DNA of 64,000 nt. Source: Collimonas pratensis. Its GTDB lineage: Bacteria > Pseudomonadota > Gammaproteobacteria > Burkholderiales > Burkholderiaceae_D. Under the pieces are notes generated by a model. The model made no database searches. It saw only the letters and a program-made list of their open reading frames with translations, and was not told the DNA's origin. The stretch lies in assembly GCF_001584185.1 (NCBI RefSeq), contig NZ_CP013234.1, positions 3,844,001 to 3,908,000 on the forward strand, given 5' to 3'. The position numbers and the translations under genes are program-made. This document shows, piece by piece, positions 41,358 to 49,608 of the stretch (within the stretch, counting starts at the first letter, position 1; the number at the start of each line of letters is the position of its first letter).

Positions 41358-42782
41358 TCAAGGCTCAATTTTCATGCTGTCAATCTTACTTGTGGATACT
41401 CCATAATCTTTCGACTCATCAAGGGTGTTGAAGACGAACTGAAGCTGTTCGATGTAAAGACCTTGGTGCTTAAAGCCATCCTTATCGACGCAAGCCAGCG
41501 ACCAGGCGTTCCCGGCAAGTTGAGGATGAAGACTACTGGCCTCGATCATGCTGCCTACATGGCAAGTACGGGTGGTCTCTTGCGGTTTTGCCGATCCCGG
41601 CACCTCATGCGATGAGGTCGAGTAAGAAAAAACAGCATCAGCGTTCCAGATGAACGGCTTCAAGTCGAATTTTTCTGTGACGTAGACGCCCCCAACCTCC
41701 GCACGCGTTGAGTTCAGTTTCGACTTTAGCTGCACGATTCCGCCGGCCATTTCACGATCCACATAAAATTCAGGACTGTATATTTCACGCAAGTGCGTAA
41801 CGCCATCATTCTGCGGCTTGATAACAAGCACAATCTTGCTTGGAGAACTGGCAGATTTCGAAGTAAAGGACTGAACCAAGGTAACTGTGGACGTCGTACG
41901 TTTCGACGGCACTATCCTGATTAGCTTGCTGGCCGTCTCCATGACCGCCGGGGGAACTTCGACGCTATCAATCGACAATATAATAGGCTGTAATGCTTTT
42001 CTTCTTGCAATGTCGCCACCTATGCCAGAATAAGTCTCCGGATCGAATTTCTGGCCGCATACTGCACGCAGCGCCTGTCCATACTCGTCATCTGCTGCGA
42101 TCGGTGTTAATGCATCATCGAGCTTGATCATGCCGTCAGTAACTGCGTTTTCTGGAGTAAAGTCATAGCCGATGGTCGATTTATATTTATTCGATGCGCA
42201 GTCCATTTGAACGAATTCACGCTTGGAGTCAAACGGCGCGTTATACGGCGGATCGAAATTCATCTGCGGGTACTCAGTGCGAGCCCACACAGCAACTGTA
42301 GTCCCTGACCTAACTATGCTGTGCAGGTCAATTTGAAACAGTTCGTCCTTGCTGCCACGTGCAACGTTTACAAGCCGCTCATTTTTTGGCGGCAACCCGC
42401 AGGCCCAGCTTAGAAGAGCTTCGCCGTCCTTTTGGCCTGCCACCGACACAAATGCAGAGGGCGCATAACGAGCAATCGAGCTGCCATAAATTCTCGTCGA
42501 TGACAGATTATTCGCGACCGTATTGGCATAAGCGGCGCGAGTTTTCTTCTGAAGACAGTCGAATTCCATTGGTGCGTCATACTTGATCTGGCTCGTGCCA
42601 TTTCCGCCGGCAAGCGTCCCTCTTGTCTGTAGGTGGACGTGATCGCTAATGCGTAATGCCGAATCAGGAAGGTACTCTCTACCAGCCGATACCGGTATTG
42701 GTTGCCAGGAATCCGCCACTGCCGAAAAACTAGCTGACGCAAAAACGCCAGCGACGATCACGTATTGCAAATATTTTTTCAT
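41358..42782 (-). CDS. Secreted protein with two Adhesin_E-like segments
   Basis: A 474-residue exported protein. The signal peptide is MKKYLQYVIVAGVFASASFS followed by AVADSWQPI, so the cleavage is after AVA. Two segments, about 24-130 and 130-245, share the pattern W/FxxI...D..S, a V-rich strand, ...DC...K.....Y and a closing CG (DCLQKKTRAAY...WACG; DCASNKYKSTI...AVCG). This resembles the surface-adhesin E fold. A third Cys pair lies near the end (RTCHVGS, LACVDKD). The function is unknown. The start is ATG at 42782, chosen for the signal peptide. Base composition is less GC-rich than in neighbours, suggesting acquisition. Confidence 0.65.
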   Translation of the reverse strand: MKKYLQYVIVAGVFASASFSAVADSWQPIPVSAGREYLPDSALRISDHVHLQTRGTLAGGNGTSQIKYDAPMEFDCLQKKTRAAYANTVANNLSSTRIYGSSIARYAPSAFVSVAGQKDGEALLSWACGLPPKNERLVNVARGSKDELFQIDLHSIVRSGTTVAVWARTEYPQMNFDPPYNAPFDSKREFVQMDCASNKYKSTIGYDFTPENAVTDGMIKLDDALTPIAADDEYGQALRAVCGQKFDPETYSGIGGDIARRKALQPIILSIDSVEVPPAVMETASKLIRIVPSKRTTSTVTLVQSFTSKSASSPSKIVLVIKPQNDGVTHLREIYSPEFYVDREMAGGIVQLKSKLNSTRAEVGGVYVTEKFDLKPFIWNADAVFSYSTSSHEVPGSAKPQETTRTCHVGSMIEASSLHPQLAGNAWSLACVDKDGFKHQGLYIEQLQFVFNTLDESKDYGVSTSKIDSMKIEP

Positions 42783-42908
42783 TTTTTGCGAAAAATAATT
42801 TGAAAGTTCAACGAAATACCCCGTATCGCGATAAAAATCTCCAATGCATGCTATTTCCTGCCGCACGCAGGAGGCACATTCTCAATTACTTCAAGTCGAA
42901 ATGAACTG

Positions 42909-43637
42909 CTACAGCCAACTGCCATGAACCGGCGCCAGCATATCGTGCACGCCATGCGTCATCAGCACCAGGAACGCCAGCAAAGCCAGGTAGTAAAACG
43001 CATACGTTGCCTTCACCGAGGGCTCTATGCCGTAGTACTGCTGGTTTTCCGGGCTGCTGGCGTCATAGTTCCAGGCGCGCTTCAGTTGCGGCAACGCGAG
43101 AATGACCACCACGATCAGCAAGGGCGTCGGCCGGTATGCGAACAAGGCAATCAGCACCGGAACGCCGGCAAACCATATGCGCGGCGACAGCACGGCGGTA
43201 ATGCGGCCGCCGTCAAACGGCGACATCGGGATCATGTTGAACAGGTTCAGGAAAAAGCCTGCGTACGACAAGGCCAGCAAGAGATTGCTGTCGTACTGGC
43301 GCGCGACAAAATAGCAAACCAGGGCGCCGGCCGTACCGACCAATGGCCCGGCAAGGCCGACATAGGCTTCTGTTTCCGCATCGTGCGGCATGTCTTTCAT
43401 CTGGATCCAGGCGCCGACAAACGGGACGAATGTCGGCGCCCCGACTGCCAGGCCGCGGCGCTGCGCCGCCAGGTAGTGTCCGGCTTCATGCACGAACAGC
43501 AACAGCACGAAGCCAAGCGCATAACGCCAGCCATAAAACATGGCGTAGACCGCGATCGATAGCAGCATGGTGCCGGAGGTGGTCAGGATCTTGCCGAGTT
43601 TCAGGCCTCCCAGCAGCAGGAAGAGCAGTTTAGTCAT
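42909..43637 (-). CDS. Site-2 protease family (M50) membrane metalloprotease
   Basis: A 242-residue multi-pass protein with the zinc motif HEAGH (His50, Glu51, His54) in a membrane segment and the second motif NMIPMSPFDGGR, Asp142 being the third zinc ligand. No PDZ domain is present. Substrate unknown. It follows the DUF2167 gene by 11 bp on the same strand, so the two are likely cotranscribed and may act together at the inner membrane. Confidence 0.9.
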   Translation of the reverse strand: MTKLLFLLLGGLKLGKILTTSGTMLLSIAVYAMFYGWRYALGFVLLLFVHEAGHYLAAQRRGLAVGAPTFVPFVGAWIQMKDMPHDAETEAYVGLAGPLVGTAGALVCYFVARQYDSNLLLALSYAGFFLNLFNMIPMSPFDGGRITAVLSPRIWFAGVPVLIALFAYRPTPLLIVVVILALPQLKRAWNYDASSPENQQYYGIEPSVKATYAFYYLALLAFLVLMTHGVHDMLAPVHGSWL

Positions 43638-43648
43638 GGCCTGCGCCT

Positions 43649-44668
43649 TCAGGCATGATTGGCCGGATCAGCGGCGTCAGCCGGACGTTCAGGCTTGCTG
43701 TCAGGCGCCGCCTGAGGAAACTGGTGGCGCGCAAACGGCGACTCGTCGACGTCAACCTGATTGACACTCATCGGTGCAGGTTTCGGTTCGCGCTTGAAGA
43801 ATCGCTTGATGGCGGCGCCGAAGGCAAGCACGGCCAGCAAGCCGATCTTGAAGAATTTCGCGGCAAACGCGGCAATCACTGCAATCAGGCCGATTTTCTT
43901 GGCTGCGACGCCAACCACCAGGGCAGCCAGGCCATATTCCGCGACGTGGTCGGTCGATGCCGTGAAATCCGCGTAGCGCTTGCCCTGATGATAGTCGATG
44001 GCAGCAAGAAGATTGTTTGCAATCGGCTTGTCCGCTGCCAGGGACGAAAGGCCCGTCACCATGGTCAAGGTAAGATAACCGTCGCGGCCAAGTGCCAGGG
44101 TACGGTAGTTCACGCCGGTTTGCGCGTCATTGGCGACGGCGCCTTTGTCGCGTACGATCAGCGACCAGAGCAGACGATGGGTAGTTGAATCGTAGGTGGG
44201 TGCTTCCGCCCAGCCGCCTACCTCCATTTCGGGAATGCCACGCTCCTTACGGCTTGCATTTCCCTGCTCCGTGCCCTCGCGCAAGCTCTGCAGCATGTCG
44301 TCGGCCTTCCAGTCGCGAGCATCGTCGTCGCGCACATAGCCCTCTTTCGTGAACTCGACGGTAGCAAACCAGTCACCGCCTTTAGTCGTGGGGACAATCA
44401 CGCCGACCAGCGACTTGTCATCGATAACGTTGCCGATAGCGCGCAAATAGCGAGCGGCGGCGGCGGCTGGCACAAAGCCATAATCTTGCGGCAGAGAGAA
44501 AGTGGCCTGGTCACTGAGTTCGATCTTGCTCGGCCCTTCCACCAAGACTTTTTTTGCCTCGGCCGCCGCCGCTTTTATCTCTGCCTGGGTTTCAGCTGTC
44601 TGGGCTAGGCAAGTGCTGGCGATAAAGGCCGCGACAAGCGCGACCATCAATTTTCTCAGGATTTTCAT
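43649..44668 (-). CDS. DUF2167 membrane-anchored protein
   Basis: A 339-residue protein. The signal peptide is MKILRKLMVALVAAFIASTC with cleavage near LAQ. The long extracytoplasmic DUF2167 region opens with GPSKIELSDQATFSLPQDYG and includes VIVPTTKGGDWFATVEF. Two C-terminal hydrophobic helices (about 245-290, LAALVVGVAAKKIGLIAVI) precede a basic and Pro-rich tail (FKREPKPAP). The family function is unknown. A recurrent pairing of DUF2167 genes with M50 proteases, as here, suggests a shared envelope role. Confidence 0.88.
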   Translation of the reverse strand: MKILRKLMVALVAAFIASTCLAQTAETQAEIKAAAAEAKKVLVEGPSKIELSDQATFSLPQDYGFVPAAAAARYLRAIGNVIDDKSLVGVIVPTTKGGDWFATVEFTKEGYVRDDDARDWKADDMLQSLREGTEQGNASRKERGIPEMEVGGWAEAPTYDSTTHRLLWSLIVRDKGAVANDAQTGVNYRTLALGRDGYLTLTMVTGLSSLAADKPIANNLLAAIDYHQGKRYADFTASTDHVAEYGLAALVVGVAAKKIGLIAVIAAFAAKFFKIGLLAVLAFGAAIKRFFKREPKPAPMSVNQVDVDESPFARHQFPQAAPDSKPERPADAADPANHA

Positions 44669-44991
44669 GGCTGGACCGATATTGTGGTTTTAGGGTTTTT
44701 TTTTGTCGATTGCCGCCAAGTCGACTGTTGCTCCCTGCAACAGCGCTTGCTTAGATGCATTGGTTTTTCAACAAAATTGCAGTTACTTTAATACCATGAA
44801 ATCGATATATATTGCCGCAATGCATCTCAAATAATGGATAAATTCACTATATTTAGCAATTCTGCACAACAGCCGGAGGTTCTCTCAAACCAATCCCGAA
44901 GCGGTAATCTGCGCTCAGAACACATAAAAAAACAGCCCGCAGAATCAAATTCTGCGGGCTGCCCATGGCAATGCTACAAGCTTGATATCGG
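44669..44991. other. 323 bp gap between gntT-like and DUF2167 genes
   Basis: No gene supported. It contains the terminator of the upstream permease gene (44926-44961) and the presumed promoter of the DUF2167-M50 unit. The sequence is AT-rich, with a TTTTTTTTT run at about 44695-44704. Confidence 0.6.
44926..44961 (-). terminator. Rho-independent terminator of the gntT-ridA-amidohydrolase-rpiR unit
   Basis: Stem CAGCCCGCAGAA (44933-44944) with TTCTGCGGGCTG (44950-44961) and a TCAAA loop. On the minus strand it is followed by seven T (44926-44932). It lies about 30 bases after the permease stop codon. Confidence 0.92.
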
Positions 44992-46347
44992 TCAGATCAC
45001 AGTAGCGAGCCCCAAAGTCAACAGCAATGCCACCACCGAAATGATGGTTTCGCACACGGTCCAGGTCTTGAAGGTTTCCGTCACGGTCATGTTGAAGTAT
45101 TCCTTGACCAGCCAGAAGCCGCCGTCGTTCACGTGCGACAGGATCAGCGAACCGGCGCCGGTGGCCAGCACCATCAGTTCCGGCCGCACGGTAACACCGG
45201 CGGCGGTGACGATAGGTGCGACGATGCCGCAGGCGGTAGTCATGGCGACGGTGGCCGAGCCGGTGGCGACCCGGATCAGGGCTGCCACGAACCAGCCCAG
45301 CAGCAGTGGCGACAGGTGGGCGTTGTTGGCGACTTCAACGATGGCCTTGGAGACGCCGCCGTCGATCAGGATGCGGCCGAAGCCGGCGCCGGCGCCGACG
45401 ATCAGCGTGATGCCGGCGATCGGCGCCAGGCATTCGGTGGTGAATTTGAGGATGGCTTCACGGTCGAAGCCGCGCGATTTGCCGAAAGTATAGAAACTCA
45501 CCAGCGTACCGATCAGCAGCGCGATCACCGAGTTGCCCATCAGGCGCATGAAATCGTTGGCGAAAGTCTTGGGCGTAAAGAACAGATCGGCCCAGCTGCC
45601 CAAGAGCATCAGCGCTACCGGCAGCAGGATGGTGGCGATGGTGATGCCGAAACCTGGCAGCTCACGGGTCTTGCCCTCTTCCACGAACTGCGCGATCAAT
45701 GGATTGTCGGGATTCGGCACGACGAAGCGGCTGATGAGTTTGGCAAACAGCGGACCGGCAATGATGGCGGTCGGGATGCCGACGATCAGCGCGTACATGA
45801 TGGTGCGGCCGATATCGGCGTTGTAGGCAGTGACAGCGAACAGCGCGGCAGGATGCGGCGGGATCAGGCCATGCACCACGGACAGGCCGGCAACCATGGG
45901 AATACCGACCATGATCATGTTGGTGCCGGTGCGCTTGGCGACGTTGAAAGCGATCGGGATCAGCAGCACGAAGCCGACTTCAAAGAACACCGGCAAGCCG
46001 ACAATCAGCGCCACCACCATCATCGCCCAATGCACGCGCTTGGGGCCGAAGATGCCGATCAGCGTATTGGCGATGCGCTCGGCGCCGCCCGATTCGGCCA
46101 TCATCTTGCCGAACATCGTGCCTAGGCCGACCACCAGCGCAATATGCCCGAGCGCGCCGCCGACCCCGGTTTCGTACGACTTGACAATGCTGGCCATCGG
46201 CATGCCGACCACCAGCCCCAAGATCACCGACACCACGATCAGCACGATGAACGGATTCATCTTGAACTTGGCGATCAGCACTACCAGCGCGACCACTGCA
46301 ATCACCGCATACAGCAGCAACAGATTTCCCTGAACCATCTCCATCAA
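44992..46347 (-). CDS. Gnt family (GntT/GntP) sugar-acid:H+ symporter
   Basis: A 451-residue inner-membrane symporter with about 12-14 helices. N-terminal AVIAVVALVVLIAKFKMNPF, PHPAALFAVTAYNADIGRT and the C-terminal AATGSATVAMTTACGIVAP-like GSATVAMTTACGIV with NDGGFWLVKEYF are hallmarks of the gluconate permease family. Members carry gluconate, idonate and other polar sugar acids. It is the last gene of the minus-strand half of a cluster with RidA, an amidohydrolase and an RpiR regulator. Here the likely cargo is an aminated aldonate such as N-acetyl-D-glucosaminate, inferred from context. Confidence 0.9.
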   Translation of the reverse strand: MMEMVQGNLLLLYAVIAVVALVVLIAKFKMNPFIVLIVVSVILGLVVGMPMASIVKSYETGVGGALGHIALVVGLGTMFGKMMAESGGAERIANTLIGIFGPKRVHWAMMVVALIVGLPVFFEVGFVLLIPIAFNVAKRTGTNMIMVGIPMVAGLSVVHGLIPPHPAALFAVTAYNADIGRTIMYALIVGIPTAIIAGPLFAKLISRFVVPNPDNPLIAQFVEEGKTRELPGFGITIATILLPVALMLLGSWADLFFTPKTFANDFMRLMGNSVIALLIGTLVSFYTFGKSRGFDREAILKFTTECLAPIAGITLIVGAGAGFGRILIDGGVSKAIVEVANNAHLSPLLLGWFVAALIRVATGSATVAMTTACGIVAPIVTAAGVTVRPELMVLATGAGSLILSHVNDGGFWLVKEYFNMTVTETFKTWTVCETIISVVALLLTLGLATVI

Positions 46348-46425
46348 ATCCTCCTACAGTCTGATTTATTTTGTAACGCTGCCAGTAAAGCTGGCATGAC
46401 TATTTTTTGATAAACCGCCAGCCAT

Positions 46426-46494
46426 GTCGTCCCCGCGAACGCGGGGACCCATATTCATGGCCATAACATGGATTCCCGCGTTCGCGGGAACGAC
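46426..46494. repeat. REP-like palindrome, GTCGTCCCCGCGAACGCGGGG type
   Basis: Two imperfect hairpins face each other: GTCGTCCCCGCGAACGCGGG (46426 onward) and GGATTCCCGCGTTCGCGGGA (46470 onward), which are also complementary to each other. The arrangement is that of a BIME. It lies between ridA and the permease gene and may lower or stabilise the permease message. It is related to the element at 61708-61825. Confidence 0.88.
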
Positions 46495-46550
46495 GAGGAG
46501 GGGCGCCGAGCCGGGGCCATCAAGGCACCATCTCAATCTGCCTGTCCAAT

Positions 46551-46934
46551 TTACTTTTTATAAGCGATGCAATCCACTTCTACCTTGCAATCCACCACCA
46601 TGGCCGACTGCACGCAGGCGCGGGCAGGAGGATTGGCGCCGAAATATTCCTTGAAGACGCGGTTGAACGACTGGAAATCACGCGTGTCGTCAAGCCAGAC
46701 GCCGCAGCGTACCACGTGTTCAGGACCGTAACCCGCTTCCTTCAGGATCGCCAGCACATTCTGGATGGCCTGGTGCGACTGAGCGACGATGCCGCCGTCG
46801 ATCACCTCGCCGTTCACCATCGCCACCTGGCCGGACACATACAGCCAGCCGTCGGCCTCCACCGCGCGGGCGAATGGCAGATGCTGGCCGCCGGTACCCG
46901 AACCACCTTCAACACCGTATCGTTTGATCGTCAT
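46551..46934 (-). CDS. RidA family (YjgF/YER057c/UK114) protein
   Basis: A 127-residue small trimeric protein that hydrolyses reactive enamine/imine intermediates released by PLP deaminases. The family motifs VSGQVAM, QNVLAILKEAGYGPEHVV and PARACVQSAMVV are present, the Arg in PARAC being the carboxylate-binding residue. The start is ATG at 46934 (MTIKRYGVEG). It lies in a cluster with a PLP-dependent deaminase transcribed from the opposite side of the shared promoter region. That fits RidA speeding ammonia release in the same pathway. Confidence 0.93.
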   Translation of the reverse strand: MTIKRYGVEGGSGTGGQHLPFARAVEADGWLYVSGQVAMVNGEVIDGGIVAQSHQAIQNVLAILKEAGYGPEHVVRCGVWLDDTRDFQSFNRVFKEYFGANPPARACVQSAMVVDCKVEVDCIAYKK

Positions 46935-47006
46935 GATTATTCCTCTGTAAAAAAATAAAATTCAAATGCCGCGGCCGGCCTCTGCTGCCGGTCCGCCCAC
47001 CTACCG

Positions 47007-48518
47007 CTAAATACTTCCTCTCACTCCTGCCTGCCGCGCCAGGAAGCGCCCTGCCCGCAATGCTGTCGGCGCTTTCTCGGCGCCGCCCAGATAAGACAAG
47101 GCGCCGTTGACCCAGACCGCCTCGATACCTTCGGCCGGCTGCATCGGATCGGCGAAGGTTGCCGCATCGCGCACCGTTTCCGGATCGAACAGCACCAGGT
47201 CGGCCCAATAGCCTTCGCGCACCAAGCCACGCTCGCTCAAGCCGAAACGCTCAGCCGACAAGCCAGTCATCTTGCGGATCGCCACGGTCAAGGGGAACAG
47301 CTTCTGCTCACGGCTGTAATGACCAAGCACGCGCGGGAACGCCCCCCACAAGCGGGGATGCGGCAAGGGATCGTTGGGCAAGCCGTCGGAACCGACCACC
47401 GTCGCCGGATGACTCAGAATGCGATTGACGTCGTCGTCCGTCATGCAGTGATAGACCGCGCCCGCCGGTTGCAGGCGGCGCGCGGCGTCCATCAGGCTGA
47501 CTTGCCATTCGGCAGCGATGGCGGCCAGCATCTTGCCGCCCATCGCAGGTTCCGGCTCGGACCAGGTCACCATGATATCGATGGTGTCGGTCACCTGTTT
47601 CACATCCAGGGTGGAGGAACTGGCGGTGTAGGGATAGCAGTCGCAGCCGACCGGCTGGTAGCGCTGCGCCTGCTCCAGCGCCGCCAGTACTTCGCCGCTG
47701 CGGCCCCAGTTTTCGACACCAGCGCATTTCATGTGCGAGATCACAACGGGCACGCGCGCGTGCTTGCCAATGCGGAAGGCTTCGTCCATGGCTTCCAGGA
47801 TATCGGCGAATTCGCTGCGCAGATGGGTGGCGTAGAGAGCACCTGCTTCAGCCAGCGGCTCCGCCAGCGCCAGCACTTCGCTGGTCGGCGCCATGATCGC
47901 ATTGCCATAGGCCAGGCCGGTGCTGAGGCCAAGCGCGCCATGCGCCAGCGCTTCCCGCAGCTGCGCGCACATGGCGGCGATTTCGCTATCGCTGGCGGCG
48001 CGGTCGAGGCGATCCATCTGGTTGCTGCGCAAGGCCGTGTGGCCGATCAGCGCCGCTACATTGATGGATGGCTGGGCCTGGTTGACTGCTGCAACGTAAG
48101 AAGCGAATGTGGGATAGCTGAAGGCGCTCGCTTCGCCCAGCAAGTTCATCGGATCCGGCGGTTCGGCCTTGAGACTGACCGGGGCGGCGCTGATGCCGCA
48201 ATTGCCGACCACCACGGTGGTCACGCCCTGCGACAGCTTGGGCAGCATCACCGGCGTGCGGATCACGTTGGTGTCGTCGTGGGTGTGGACATCGATGAAG
48301 CCCGGACTCAGCACCTTGCCCTTGCCGTCGATCACCTGCCCGGCATGCCAGCCGAGCAAGGCGCCGTCGCGGTCTATCCGCACGATGCGGCCGCCGTCGA
48401 GCGCGACATCAGCAGTGTACGGCGCGCTGCCGCTGCCATCGATCACCGCCACGTTGAGTATCAGCGTATCGCATGCGCGTATCGCTGCCTGCTTGTCTGT
48501 ATTCAGCTCACTCCTCAT
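47007..48518 (-). CDS. D-aminoacylase family amidohydrolase (N-acyl-D-amino acid or N-acetylglucosaminate deacetylase)
   Basis: A 503-residue zinc amidohydrolase. Metal-site residues are His78 and His80 (GFIDVHTHDD), Cys107 (VVGNCGIS) and the later VISHMKCAG and VGSDGLPND (catalytic Asp). Annotated relatives cleave the acyl group from N-acyl-D-amino acids. In sugar-acid settings a relative deacetylates 2-acetamido-2-deoxy-D-gluconate, which has D-amino acid stereochemistry at C2. The start ATG at 48518 (MRSELNTDKQ) has GGGAG about 7 bases before it and lies 1-2 bases after the stop of the RpiR gene, so the two are translationally coupled. Confidence 0.88.
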   Translation of the reverse strand: MRSELNTDKQAAIRACDTLILNVAVIDGSGSAPYTADVALDGGRIVRIDRDGALLGWHAGQVIDGKGKVLSPGFIDVHTHDDTNVIRTPVMLPKLSQGVTTVVVGNCGISAAPVSLKAEPPDPMNLLGEASAFSYPTFASYVAAVNQAQPSINVAALIGHTALRSNQMDRLDRAASDSEIAAMCAQLREALAHGALGLSTGLAYGNAIMAPTSEVLALAEPLAEAGALYATHLRSEFADILEAMDEAFRIGKHARVPVVISHMKCAGVENWGRSGEVLAALEQAQRYQPVGCDCYPYTASSSTLDVKQVTDTIDIMVTWSEPEPAMGGKMLAAIAAEWQVSLMDAARRLQPAGAVYHCMTDDDVNRILSHPATVVGSDGLPNDPLPHPRLWGAFPRVLGHYSREQKLFPLTVAIRKMTGLSAERFGLSERGLVREGYWADLVLFDPETVRDAATFADPMQPAEGIEAVWVNGALSYLGGAEKAPTALRAGRFLARQAGVRGSI

Positions 48519-48519
48519 C

Positions 48520-49401
48520 TCAATCTCCCAACGGCTCACGGCTGCTGCCGCCGCGATGCGTATCCAGTGTAAACTTCAGGCGCCTCAGCAGCTCCTGGCT
48601 GCGATCTTTTTGCAGCAGCGCCAGTTCCGTCATCAGCACGTCCAGCGCCATCATCATGGCGTAGCGTGATGATGACGGCTTGAAAATAAAATCGGTTTCC
48701 AGCGACTTCAGCGGCAGCAGCACATCGGCCAGCGCCGCCAGCGGCGAACCAAGCGCAGTAATCGCCACCACCCGCACGCCGTATTCCTTGGCGACCTTGC
48801 AGCTGGCGTTCAGCTCAGCCACGTTGCCAGTGGTGGACAAGGCCAGCACCACGTCGCTCTTGTCGAGCGTGGCCGCGACCATTTTTTGCAACAAGGCGTC
48901 GTGGTAGGTGGCCACCGGGCGGCCCAACCGCACCAGCCGGTAGCGCGCTTCATCAGACAGCATAGTCGAGCCGCCCCCCATACCAAAGGCGTAAATCATG
49001 CGCGCCTGCAGCAACGTCTGTGCCGCCTGCAGCAACACTTCCTGGTTCAGCAGGCTGCGGTTCACTTCCAACACCTTGTGGATATCGGCATACACCATGT
49101 CGACGATCTGCGGCAACGCCTGTTCCCCGGCCGCATCCTCGGTCCGCAAAAAGCGCTGGCCGATGGCAGCTGCCTGCGCCAGGTTCATCTTCAGCTCGCG
49201 CACGTCGCGGCAACCGATGGCCTTGGCGAAACGGGTAACGCTGGCTTCGCTGACGCCGGCCTGGCTGGCCAGCGTCTGGATGCTGGCGCTGGCGGCAAAC
49301 GGCAGGTCGCTCAGGATCGCCTGCGCCACTTTTTGCTCGGCCAGCCGCAACTGGCCGCTGCGTTCGGCAATCCGCGAGACAATATCGAAGGAATGACTCA
49401 T
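48520..49401 (-). CDS. RpiR/MurR family transcriptional regulator
   Basis: A 293-residue regulator. The N-terminal HTH_6 domain spans about residues 1-75 (TLASQAGVSEASVTRFAKAI), followed by a SIS sugar-phosphate-binding domain at about 115-250 (YAFGMGGGSTMLSDEARYR, VVLALSTTGNVAE). The family usually responds to phosphosugars or keto-deoxy sugar phosphates. The start is ATG at 49401 (MSHSFDIVSR). It is divergent from the deaminase gene, with a 207 bp shared control region that carries a palindromic operator candidate. Control of both halves of the cluster is inferred. Confidence 0.93.
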   Translation of the reverse strand: MSHSFDIVSRIAERSGQLRLAEQKVAQAILSDLPFAASASIQTLASQAGVSEASVTRFAKAIGCRDVRELKMNLAQAAAIGQRFLRTEDAAGEQALPQIVDMVYADIHKVLEVNRSLLNQEVLLQAAQTLLQARMIYAFGMGGGSTMLSDEARYRLVRLGRPVATYHDALLQKMVAATLDKSDVVLALSTTGNVAELNASCKVAKEYGVRVVAITALGSPLAALADVLLPLKSLETDFIFKPSSSRYAMMMALDVLMTELALLQKDRSQELLRRLKFTLDTHRGGSSREPLGD

Positions 49402-49608
49402 GTGTTGTGCTTGTGACCTGATCCGATGGCAATCCAGCGTAGCCGGCTGATTATTATAATTTGAGCAATTAGAGCAAACCCTGGTCAGCGCGACTCTCAT
49501 CGGTTTGCTGCCAGGAAAATTCCTTATGTTACTTTGTAACATGCTTTTAATATAGTAAATTCAAGGATATGATTACGTCAAACGAATTATTGTTAAAGGG
49601 GCTTGAAC
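49402..49608. promoter_or_regulatory. Divergent promoter region between the RpiR regulator and the deaminase
   Basis: A 207 bp AT-rich stretch from which both halves of the cluster are transcribed. It holds the palindrome ATGTTAC-TTT-GTAACAT at 49526-49542 and a TATAGT (49551-49556) that may be a -10 hexamer for the plus-strand operon. The operator would then overlap the RNA polymerase site, consistent with repression. Confidence 0.6.
49526..49542 (+). promoter_or_regulatory. Palindromic operator candidate for the RpiR regulator
   Basis: Perfect 7-base inverted repeat ATGTTAC/GTAACAT with a TTT centre, 66 bases before the deaminase start. The shape (TGT-rich arms around a 3-base AT centre) is like known operators of RpiR/HexR-type repressors. 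A half site TTTTGTAAC occurs near 46367, upstream of the permease gene. Confidence 0.6.

Noticed and set aside
41358..42866. Longer start for the secreted protein at 42866
   Set aside because: The 28-residue lead has no signal peptide features, whereas the ATG at 42782 gives a clean one.
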